A stretch of DNA of 64,000 bases. Source: Oscarella lobularis. Taxonomy: Eukaryota > Porifera > Homoscleromorpha > Homosclerophorida > Oscarellidae. The stretch lies in contig NC_089192.1 of the NCBI RefSeq assembly GCF_947507565.1, positions 2,042,690 through 2,106,689 of the forward strand, in the 5' to 3' direction. Positions 35,935 through 45,543 of this stretch are shown here, one piece after another (within the stretch, counting starts at the first letter, position 1; every line of letters begins with the position of its first letter). The notes under the pieces are model-generated. The model did not search any database. It saw nothing but the letters and a program-made list of their open reading frames with translations, and was not told the origin of the DNA. A program made the translations under genes and the position numbers.

Positions 35935-37789
35935 AAGGCTAACCTATAAGGAAATCTTGGTATCAAGGACCTACGGGACTTTCTATAGAGACTGCGTCAT
36001 CTTGACGTCAGCTTTCCGCCTGTGTCAACGAACACCATTCAAGATTTTTGCGCTAGGTTGAAGGGTCTTACTCATCTCGACGTATTAAATTCAATGGGTT
36101 GCTCGAATGCGAGGAAGCTCTGGCTAAGTTTTTCAACTGGAAGAATATACTCCCACATATGTTAGAAGTAATTGGTTACAGCCTAGAATCGTGCCCAGGC
36201 CCTGTATCTGCTCCGTCATCATTTTGATAATGCATTTAATAATGATTTCAGCTTCTGCTTTGCTGTCGGGCAAATTAAAAGCTTTGCTTGCAGAGACTTT
36301 GCCGCAAAAGACGTGCACGTGAGCATTCTCACGTTAACTCCCGGACAATCGTTTCTAAAACGCGATGCTGGGCATATTTCGATCGCATCTAAGCTGCAAT
36401 CGGTCTTGGAAGCGTTATTGAACCGTCACTTTAGCTCGCGTGTCTCGCAGAGTCGCAAAAGAACGTCGGAGAAGACAGAAACGTTAACGTCGCTACACAA
36501 AGCAGCGGCAAATGGAGACGCCGACGCTTGTAAGGGGCTTCTGCAGTCAGACAGAGAGTGTTTATTTGTACAAAACGAAGAGGGCCTCTTTCCGATTCAC
36601 TGCGCTGCAGAAGCTGGCAATTAACGTTGCGAACGTCGAGCTCTTTCTTTATCTTGGCGTCAGCGTTGACGTGTAAAACAGAGTCCTCTTCACTTGGCGG
36701 CCAGTGGCGGACGTTTGGTTTTGTGTGAAGCTCTTCTCCAATGGGGGCCCGGGACGAACAGGGGATACGCCCACTGCATATATCAGCGAGGAAGGGATGT
36801 ATTAATTAATACAACCTCTCTTCTGATGCGCAAAGCTGCTCTGAACGCTGAAGATGATATGGGTAGACGACGATATTACATCTGGCGTCGTTCGGAGGAC
36901 ACACTGAGCTCTGTCAACTGTTGCTTCAAAACGGCGCCGATCTTACAGCGAGAGATAAAATTGCGCAAAGCGCTCTTCACTGCGCTGTTGTTAATTAACG
37001 CTCATCTTCATGTCACTAAATTCCTCCTTGATCGTGGAGCACACGTTTGTGCTGAAAATAGTGAAAAGGCCCAAGCAATTCACATTGCCTGTCAGCAAGT
37101 ATCTCCTGATGTAATAAAGCTTCTTCTTGATTACGGTGCTAGTATTTCCACGGAAGGCGAATGCTGTCGACAGCCACTTCACTACGCGGCGCAGAGTTCT
37201 CAACTTTCAGCGTGTAAACTTCTTCTGGAGATTGGTTCAAACATCGAGGCGGAAGATGAGGACAAAGAGCGTCCGTTGCACTTGGCGGCAGCCAACGGTC
37301 ATGATTCAGTATGTCTGGCTCTTCTTGATCACGGCTCTGACGTCAATTCACTCGACGAATTTGGTCGGAGCGCTCTTCATTATGCAGCTGATGATGGTAT
37401 AGCACGAGTCTCGGAGAAGTTCTGCTAAATAGAGGTGCAAATGTAGCTGTTAAGGACTCTGCTGGAAAAGATCCGTTATGCTCGGCTTCTGCGGAAGTTC
37501 ACACCTCCTTTGTAATATGATATTAGATTTTGGCGCGGATGTGGAAAACAACGATGACGACGAACGTTCTGCATTGCATTTTGCAGCTGAAAACGGCCAC
37601 AATGAGACCTGCGAATTTCTTCTTGAGGAAGGCGCAAATGTTAATTGTTCAGATGACTTTGGGTGCACTCCTTTGCACATCGCCGCGAATGGACACATAG
37701 GCACGTGTGAGTTTCTCCTGAGCAAGGGAGCCGACATTCAGGCTAAGGGAGAATTTAATTGGAAAGTCTTGCACTATGCCAGCTATTAA
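35935..37789 (+). pseudogene. Broken LRR plus ankyrin-repeat gene
   Basis: It opens with GIKDLRDFL-stop-RLRHLDVSF (35950-36020), the same LRR text as the fragment at 29377-30104. Then comes a helical stretch (ISIASKLQSVLEALLNRHFS, about 36375-36435) similar to the helical-repeat part of ZYG11/ZER1 proteins, and then about ten ankyrin repeats (LTSLHKAAANGDADACKGLL, RPLHLAAANGHDSVCLALLD, SALHFAAENGHNETCEFLLE). Repeats continue only by changing frame near 36625, 36690, 36900-37010 and 37400-37480, and there are internal stops. It ends at 37789, followed about 40 bp later by R1. Clearly non-functional as it stands. Confidence 0.8.
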
Positions 37790-37827
37790 CATTCAGCAAT
37801 TGATCATAATTATTTGTTGCCCTTATC

Positions 37828-38485
37828 CGGGTATCATTGGTAGTTGATGTCCTTATCCGGGTAATGGTCAGAGAAATGTAGTCGTTTTCGCTCAATTTTT
37901 CGCAGGACGCGTTTCCGCTCTCAGTAGGATGCTTTCCAAAGGACTTTTTCCACCCGCTGACGTCTTTACGAAAGAGTGAGGCTCCCTAAGGTGTCTCACC
38001 CACAGATTTTCGCCTTGGGAAGCGCAAGGTAAAGCTCGAGACGCGAGTGGAGATATTCCATTTAACTGCACTCTGAATGCCTACAGTTTAACGTGTTTGT
38101 CGACGCAACTAAGTTGTTCCCCATCACCCAAGAGCCGAATTCATCCGTCGCCGTTTCAAAGCTCTTCTCTCCTCCCTCGTATGTCGAATTATTTTCTCCG
38201 TTGCGCGAAGAAAAGCTATAAGGTGTGTCTCCATGTGGTTTGAATTATGCGAGCGCACGATTTTCGCAACGGTCGCCGCGAGCCAAAATCCCGTGGCCCT
38301 AGTGATTCTGAACCCCCAAAAGGGGCCTCACCTGTTCACCCCAACCGCCTGTCATATATGTATCTATAGATTGATGTGAACTCGCAGCAAAGTACGAAGA
38401 GCGTGTCACTGTACTGTACTCACATGTAAGTAAAGTCTCGTGTATTTGCAAATGTTTTATTGTGGAGTTCGTATAGAAAACGTCA
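37828..38485 (+). repeat. Dispersed repeat R1, copy 3
   Basis: Full-length match to copy 2, with CTTATCCGGGTA present twice at the left end (about 37813 and 37851). Same orientation as the ankyrin pseudogene it follows. From 38490 to 39070 I see no gene. Confidence 0.85.
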
Positions 38486-39074
38486 TAGCCTCTGCTCAAA
38501 ACTCTAACAAGCGAAACGAGAATCATCTGGGATGTGGGTGACGTACACACCAATCATCTCTTGTACTTGCATTCGTCTTCTCTTTTTTTAGTTTATTGAC
38601 TTCGCCTTTGCTGATTAGCGTCCAAGTTGACTTGTGAGAATAGCTCCATAGATTCTTGGTAAGACGTTTGGTGGCTTGAGAACGACAATCAAAGAGGGAT
38701 CATAACTAATACGAGCCAGGTTGACACCGCTATATACCGTAGACCGGCGTCTTGAATAACCTATGGCACCAGACCTAACCTAAGTGTCATAAGCAGAATT
38801 TTTTCAACGCTGAACAGTTTCAAAGCATCAACATTGTCTTGGCAATTTTATCTATCAGTTCCAGTTTGAAAATTTTCACGAGATGGATCAAGCGTGTCTT
38901 AATTGGCAAATTGGCAAGTTAGCTAAAGCTTTTTTCACGTTTGTTTTGTATAGGGTCTGTTCGATCTAGGGAGAAGTGAAGCGCCGTCTATTTGAGTAAA
39001 TTGTCGCCGCTATTTAAAGTAAGCTTACAGTGGCCTCTGCAATCGCTTGAGGGTCGCCCGATCACAAGGCCTGT

Positions 39075-39365
39075 ATGTACCATCTTACATCTCGGGTAAC
39101 GCTCCTTATAGAGGGGAGAGGAATACGCTAGTGTCACCTGTTTATGGGCGAAAAATATCTAGATCGTAACTGCTTTCTACTGCTACATTTGGTGATGTAC
39201 AGTGGCTCTGAACGCAGGTGCGGCTACCTCTGGAAGGGGTGTGACCTACTGGGTCGGTGCCGCGGTAGGTGGTCGTCGTTTTATGGTTGGCAGTTTTGAA
39301 TGGTCCGCGGTGGGATTGCGTTGTTGCTGTAATTGGGTAATAGACGTGGTCATGCGTGATCGTCA
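39075..39365 (-). repeat. Dispersed repeat R2, copy B (inverted)
   Basis: Reverse-complement match to 32805-33140, with scattered substitutions and small gaps. The two copies are about 6 kb apart in opposite orientation. Confidence 0.75.
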
Positions 39366-39639
39366 ATTAGTCGTTCTCGGAGCACGGAATGTCCTGCTGT
39401 GACGCAATCATCCGATGCTGCGGCGCTTTCACAGTGAATCGTCGCAGAATCAAAGAGGACGTGATGCATGAGTCTGTTTCATTGCATAGTGTACTTCTTG
39501 CTCTACGCAGTTGGGGTTTGAGGGAGGAGGGATTTTTCGCGCGTGCGTGTCTTTTATAGTTAGGGCGCGGCGCGACGCAATGTAAAGTAGGCGAGAAAAT
39601 AATTTTTTGTATTTAATAAACACGGAAATAAACCGGAAG

Positions 39640-40000
39640 TTATTTCGAGCTACAAACGATCGTCCTTTCGGCGTCTTCAGGCGGGGAGGGCGATTCACCC
39701 ACGCCCCCTGGTGGACACGGAGCCCGGAGCTTCGGTTGACCCACGAAGCGCGGGGTGCGGCCTCTTTATCCTCGATTGGCCTCGGAGATGGGCCTTGGGA
39801 GTGAAGCGTCCTCGGATGTGAGTCCGCCACCCATGTTATCCAAGGGGACCGCTATTGTGACCCACCGCGTCTCGCCATAGTGGGGAAGCCAACTCTATCG
39901 GCCCCTGCTATAGAGGTACGGCCTCTTTCACCTCGTTGGCCTCGGAGGTCTTTGAGAGTTGATAACACGTGTTTGAGCAAGAACGGAGTCTCTAGCACAG
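39640..40000. repeat. GC-rich segment with an internal repeat
   Basis: CGGCCTCTTTATCCTCGATTGGCCTCGGAG (split here: CGGCCTCTTTATCCTCG, then ATTGGCCTCGGAG) at about 39757 recurs as CGGCCTCTTTCACCTCG, then TTGGCCTCGGAG at about 39918. The composition is richer in GC than its flanks. It may be part of an unrecognised mobile element; no coding domain was found. Confidence 0.35.
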
Positions 40001-40163
40001 GATAAAGACAAAAGTGCATCTGTGAAAAACATCATACTGCCTGCTCGAAGTCTAGGTCACCTTTTCATATGGAATGCCGTAGACAAATCTTTAAACGAAG
40101 CCAATGCACGTGTGCTAGATCATCCCGTAATTAATAGGCCCACACCAAAGGATAGAGAGATTA

Positions 40164-40325
40164 ATCACACCGAGAATTTCTATGTAGAGATTATTATCAC
40201 TCAAACTCTCCATATAAAGAGTGATCTTACCAAGATATTCGATGTAGAGATCCCTCAACCAGATTTTGACGTAGAGATCGATTCCACACAGATTCTTTAT
40301 GCAGAGAGCGTGGAACTGATTTTCT
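40164..40325 (+). repeat. 30-bp degenerate tandem repeat, array 1
   Basis: Units resemble TTCTATGTAGAGATCGAT plus CTCACNCAGA. In the frame 40022-40420 they read as a roughly ten-residue peptide repeat, FYVEIDLTQI-like. The frame has no other recognisable domain, so a gene is not called. Related arrays lie at 40536-40750 and 44185-44300. Confidence 0.65.
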
Positions 40326-40535
40326 TCCCACTTAAGGCCCCTTTTGCAGGAAACCTTACTTTTGTCGTTCGCTTTCAGATGGATGCTTTTTTAGCCACAA
40401 AGAGACAAAAAGGCCCTTAATTGGGCAAAAGTGCTATTTGATAGAACATCGAAGCTAGCGCCCCCGACACCTTCTTCGCACGCCAAAGATCAGCAACGAT
40501 CCCCGAACGTGTTCGAGACCGGAGCTAATCTTTTC

Positions 40536-40750
40536 CAGACATTCTATGTAGAAATTGATCTCCCGCAGACATTCTATGTAGACACTGATTACACGCAGAT
40601 CTTTTATATTATCTAGTTGATCATACCCAGATTTTCTATGTAGAGACATATAGCTCGACAAGATTTTTGATGAAAGATTAGTTCTCCCCCATATTGTCTA
40701 TGTAGAGATCGATCTGACAAAGATTTTCTTTATAGAGGGCGATTCCAACA
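40536..40750 (+). repeat. 30-bp degenerate tandem repeat, array 2
   Basis: At least five units with the core TTCTATGTAGA(G/C)A, spaced by about 30 bp or a multiple. The frame is interrupted here (ATTATCTAG near 40607). Confidence 0.65.
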
Positions 40751-40784
40751 GCGTAGAGTGAAGCTGAGCTTAATTCTCCCCCGA

Positions 40785-41235
40785 GTGAGGACCCCCCTTT
40801 TGTAGGATACCTTATTCTGTCTTTCGCTTTTATAAGGCCGCCACGAAGCGATGTAAAAGCTCTTCTTTTGTCGAAATTTGACAGAACTTCCGCGGCCAGC
40901 TAGGCTGGGGCCCCCGACGTCCTATTTGCACGCCAACGATCAGGAACGATTCCCGCTTGTGTTCGAGACTAGATTTTCAATTCGTTTTTGACAGAGCAAA
41001 AGAGGAATTCGGTTGCAAAAAGAGATCCGCGAAGGCAATAGCGCACGCGATCTCTGACGTAACGATGTTATCCATTTCTTTTATATCAGACTCAAAAGTG
41101 CTACATTGCTATTAAGAATATTGGATATCGCTAAGTTAACGATTCAGTTGCTCAGTCACAAAGTAATACAAATGATACAGTATAGGCTCTTGGACACTCT
41201 CTTTCCTACTCAGTACCGTGTATACTATCATAATT
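40785..41235 (+). repeat. Dispersed repeat R3, copy 2
   Basis: Contains CCCCCTTTTGTAGGATACC, GAAGCGATGTAAAAGCTCTTC, CACGCCAACGATCAG, GCAATAGCGCACGCGATC and AAAAGTGCTACATTGCT. These also occur at 44300-44745 (left part) and 49120-49620 (right part). A partial copy lies at about 40335-40535. Confidence 0.75.
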
Positions 41236-41635
41236 AGAAAAAATCATTAAATACCACTATCGTCTTGGAAAGAAAATTTATATCTTTGCTCCAATATATT
41301 TCGAGATCGCCCGTGTGAAAGCGAAATAGATAATTGCGGCACACTGACTAGTGCTGGGTATATAAAAATTAATATATGCACTGTCGGGAGAAAAGTACTG
41401 CATGAGTGTGTACCGCATTGTATTAAGACATCAGGAAACTTCGAGACCTAATTAAATAATATATAGAGTTTGCAATGAACTTCTATAGATTTGTTGGATA
41501 TGACACATGAAAGCACTAAAAACTCACTAAAACAGAAATCGCTGTGGCTTGACATGCACACAATGGCAATTTGCGTGTAAAACAGAATGAGACCAAGAAG
41601 AAAATTACGATTGCCTTGTCCACAAAAAGCTTTGA

Positions 41636-42621
41636 TTATTTGTTCATATGCAAAGTCAATTCAAACAAATGGAACTGATACGTTTCGACTTCGTTATCTC
41701 TGCACACTTTTAAGTGAAGACCTTGACTTAGCTTCAATTTTTGATTGTATTCACGCGTTAATGACTTTGTGCTAACGTACAATATTCCTGACGTAGAATT
41801 AGGATGAATTTCAAGGCGAATGTTCCAGTTAGTTGAAGGCGAGTTTGGTGCAGTGATGGTGCTACCTTTCGATCCGCTGCATTCGTCAACTGAATCAACG
41901 CCGCCGAAGTCACTCGCCATGTTTGGATCCCAGTACAAAGTACCAACGCAAAAATTGCCGTCGCAAATTTGAACAATGGGATCGCTATCGCTCATAGGCG
42001 TAGAAAAGAAGGCCATCTGAATGGAGTAGGCTATGTTATCATTAAGATCCCCGGCTTCTATTAATTTGACCTTTGACAAAGTATAGCATATCATAACGCC
42101 AGCCCATCGCACGTGCGTATACTAACCACTTACTTTAAACAACAAATGGCGAAACGCTGTTCCACTACCAAACTCTATCGTTTGCGCCGAAACCGAAGAT
42201 GGCGTCTCTGTAAAATTCGCGTGACTTTGGAGCCAAAGAGGAGACATGTAGCGGTAAAGTAGCAGTGCGGAATTGGAAACGCTCTATATCGTTTGTCAAT
42301 TGGAAAGCACCTTCCACTGCACTAAGACTACTATAGCTATACCTGGGTTGATGACGCGGCGGATGTTGGAGGAGGGGCTTCTGTCTGAATGAAGTCAAAC
42401 GTTGAAAGAAATCCGTCGCATCAAACGATCGACATTATAGAGCTTACTGATTGCACGTCGGGAGTTGCGCCTTTTTGAAGTTCAATGTAGTCGTCAAGTG
42501 GAAGGCAAACACTAGGCCCCGATGAGGGCACAACCAAAGCGCCTCCTTTACAATCATCTGATGCCAAAATATACCTTGACACAAAGACCACAAGCAACAG
42601 GAACGCCACGGTAGATGTCAT
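41636..42621 (-). CDS. Four-exon secreted protein of unknown family, 240 aa
   Basis: Exons 42448-42621, 42343-42384, 42134-42205 and 41636-42070, all joined in phase 0 with donors GTAAGC, GTATAG and GTAAGT. The signal peptide is MTSTVAFLLLVVFVSRYILA. Exon 1 adds a short Cys-containing segment, exon 2 is a 14-residue Pro/Thr/Ser linker (TEAPPPTSAASSTQ), and exons 3-4 form one beta-rich domain (IEFGSGTAFRHLLFK|VKLIEAG...). That domain has two cysteines in ICDGNFC and ends ...VETYQFHLFELTL. It may be a lectin-like sandwich, but I do not recognise the family. A TATA-like TTTATATGTATA lies on the minus strand near 42730. Confidence 0.75.
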
Positions 42622-42673
42622 CTCGCAAACGTCTGAGAACAAAACCCAAGTAAACGAAGAGAAAACGGCAAAG

Positions 42674-43060
42674 CTGATATAGCTACTGAAAACATAAATA
42701 TTTAGAAAGACGTTGTCCCGTACGCCTATACATATAAATTGTCTGAAAGCCCAGCAACTGATTGACTCGCGAGAAAACGGTCTACGCTGGAGTGGCAAGA
42801 GGCATGCAGCTGCGCACTCGTACGGCGCTAGAATTCGGAATGTGAACATTGAATGAATGTAACAATCAATCAATCATCACATGAATGATCGAACGGAGAG
42901 CTATACACCTGCTGATATAGCTACTGAACACATAAATATTCAGAAAAAGACGTCCGGCTCTCCCGTATGACTGACTCGCGAGAGAACGATCTACGCTGGA
43001 GCTAGTGGCAAGAGGCAGCTGCTCACTTATGAATAAACGGAGAACTATACACCTGCCAAT
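42674..43060. repeat. Tandem segmental duplication R7 upstream of the 41.6 kb gene
   Basis: GATATAGCTACTGAA, CATAAATATT, TGACTCGCGAGA.AACG.TC and TACGCTGGAG recur in order at 42674-42870 and 42913-43060, so the upstream region of the secreted-protein gene has been duplicated in tandem with divergence. Confidence 0.7.
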
Positions 43061-43219
43061 ATTGCCCTACGAAGATGTATATGCACAAAATGAGCCAGGT
43101 GCGCCACATTTTATCGAGAAGTGCTATATGTAGTTCTTGGAGGACGTGACTGCGTAGTTATCATGATATTCTTGACAATGGTGAAGTGCAGCTGAGACGA
43201 GGAAGAGGTCTGGTCCCCC

Positions 43220-43262
43220 GACTATAGGTCAGACCTCGGTCGATCACAACTACCTATATTAG
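43220..43262. repeat. Hairpin-bounded 31-bp sequence, copy 1
   Basis: AGGTCAGACCTCGGTC then GATCACAACTACCTA (43226-43256) is identical to 54716-54746. Here the outer stem is TATAGGT/ACCTATA. No gene is supported in 43060-43840. Confidence 0.6.
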
Positions 43263-43846
43263 ACTACAGTTACAAGATAACTTGCTCTAATGCGAACCTG
43301 TACTTGATGGTCACCTAAAACTTCTTGTTGTCCGAGAAATGTCCAAGGATCTTCCCCTAATAACGCAGATTAGGACGCGAATTTGAACACAGCGTAGAGA
43401 TGAGGTGCCCTTCGTGTAGTTTGCTGCCACAGAGACTCTGCAGAGTGTCTTGATAACGAGACAATCGGCGTTAAGCGTTCGAAATACGGGCTTATACGAG
43501 AGTAAGACGAAGAACGTCAAAACAATACGAGAGCTCGTTATCAATAATCCGTAGGCGATTCCTTCTGAAGCCTCGGAAAAACCTAGCTCGAGAATGCGTA
43601 CGCTTCAATCACACTTCAGCAAAATTGCTAAAGGAAGAAGAAAGGATAATTAGAGTCCTCGCTTTGGAACCCATTTCGAGCCATTTCCGGGTGTGTCTAG
43701 ACTTACATGCGATGCTGATTTTGCGGTTGTCGGCGGAAGTGACTGAGACATATAGATAGTTTACGAAGAGACTCGCTGTTAATTCTTGGAGACGCTTTGT
43801 TTTGCCTCCACTGTACAAAAGAACTTCGCACACTCAGCGCTAAAAT

Positions 43847-43871
43847 ACAGTTTTATCGCGAGGCGCCGAAG
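43847..43871 (+). repeat. Copy of the 5' leader of the 32.4 kb gene
   Basis: ACAGTTTTATCGCGAGGCG is shared with 32339-32357, and the preceding CGC.CACTCA.CGCT is similar in both. The downstream sequence here does not continue the gene, so only the leader or promoter is duplicated. Confidence 0.5.
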
Positions 43872-44184
43872 TGTCCACGATCTAAAAATGTCGACGATAA
43901 TTTGAGCCAGAGATAAGGCCATGCACGCGTTGCACTTTGGCCAAGGTGTGTCATTAACGTCTAAATGGATGGTTACGAGATAAGAGGTTGGTCACAGACC
44001 AGAAGGGGAGAGGATATATGGCCTGGAACCAAGCCTATGTCGGACGGTACGGCGGAGGCGAAGCCTCTCGCGTGCGTGAAGCCTATTCGATCGTTAGCTG
44101 AGACAATTAATGCTAGTTCACGCTTGTTCTCCCAATTATCGCTTTTCGCCATTTTCCCGAGGTCCCTAAACAAAAAGATCACAA

Positions 44185-44745
44185 TAGATGTAAAGGATGT
44201 AGAGATTGATCTCACCGAGATTTTTCTTCCAGAGATATCGATCTCAACAAGACATTTTACGTACCGTGTAGAGATCGATTCTCTCCCAAACGAGGTCGAT
44301 CTAGCTCTGGAGTAGCATACCTTATCGTTTTTTCCGCTTTGAGATAGCTGCTTTTTGAAGCGACGGAAAAGCTCTTCTTCGCTCGAAAGGGTTGGATAGA
44401 TCGTTTGATATATAACTAGGGATCGTCGGCTTCAGTTCCAGAACGATCGAGCTAGCTTCGTAGCGAAGTAAAAGTGAATAAGAAGTGCTGACAGTAGCCC
44501 AGAGAGGCGAGATCCAGACTGTACGCACGGTGCGAACCGTTCTTTAGAGAAACGGTGAATGGGGGCCCCAACCTCTTATTTCCACGCCAACAAACAGCAT
44601 CGATTCCTCTCGCACTCGATTCCAGAGCCTACCCGATTTTCGAATGGTTTTCGACTGCGCGAATGAGAAAATCGGGCGGCGAAAGAGATCAGTGACGAAA
44701 AGCAATAGCGCACGCGATCAGTGACATACCACGTGAGTTAATTGA
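44185..44745 (+). repeat. 30-bp repeat array 3 followed by R3 copy 3
   Basis: 44185-44300 holds diverged units (GATGTAGAGATTGATCTCAC, GTGTAGAGATCGATTCTC). 44300-44745 then matches R3: GCATACCTTATCG, GACGGAAAAGCTCTTC, CACGCCAACAAACAGCATC, GCAATAGCGCACGCGATC. The same array-then-R3 order is seen at 40.5-41.2 kb. Confidence 0.7.
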
Positions 44746-44749
44746 TCCT

Positions 44750-45540
44750 AAGGCATATTTCCCCATAAAGAATTTAGAGGAAATCGGGCAACCGGCTGGG
44801 GAAAGAATATCCCTATCGCTATAATTAGCCGCTCTGTAGCCGAAATCTCGTCGCTGCGCCACCTAATGGCTCGCGTTAAGTGTCACGAACTGAAAAATGT
44901 CATTTTTGTCCATTTTGCATTCCTCCCATAACAGCAAAATAAAAAATGCATTGCCCTGCCTAGTGCACGGTAAAATCGATGATAGAAGGCAAAAGTTGAC
45001 CAGAGTAAATAGCACGAGAGCAAATAATTATTGTTATTTCTATTTTAAGAAACGACTTGGGCTTCTTTCTTCAACTATTCTGTAAATTTTTTGTTGAATC
45101 CTCTTTGCCATTTATTTATTGTTTTCCTATAACAGGTTGTGACTGCAAATGTACAAAGGTTTTCCGCTATATTTTTTGACATCAATTTGTCTCGCAGTTA
45201 TTTCCAAATTTGAACAGGAAAATTTAGCCAGCGTCTGATCTCGAGGTATGACGGTAAAAACATCAGCCATGCAGGCGAATTATCATCGTAGATTCAAGTT
45301 CAGCAAGGTTGATCAATTATGCCGGATCAACCTGCGGCATTTTCAAGTCTCACCTCCTTTTCCTCCTGATCAGGAAGATCACTGTCTAGTTTGTTTCCTG
45401 TGTTTCCCCATGCAATACGTAGCCGTCGTGTCATTACCAAAGCTATACATTGGCCTATAGTCGCCAGACGATCTTTGGCTGATCTACTTCCTGCAGGAGA
45501 GCACTATAAATGTGAATGCTGGCGCTGGCGTCCGCGAAGC
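44750..45540. other. Intergenic, no supported gene
   Basis: Contains the promoter and 5' leader of the next gene; a possible weak TATA (CTATAAATG) lies at about 45503-45511. Confidence 0.4.
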
Positions 45541-45543
45541 GCA

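Noticed and set aside
39450-39830. 126-codon minus-strand frame and its plus-strand partner
   Set aside because: Overlaps the GC-rich repeat segment on both strands and shows no recognisable protein features.
43311-43544. 77-codon minus-strand frame with a hydrophobic start, possibly a third small secreted peptide
   Set aside because: It lacks the SPxxxKxIxHLxxxxRSA pattern, promoter motif or other support.
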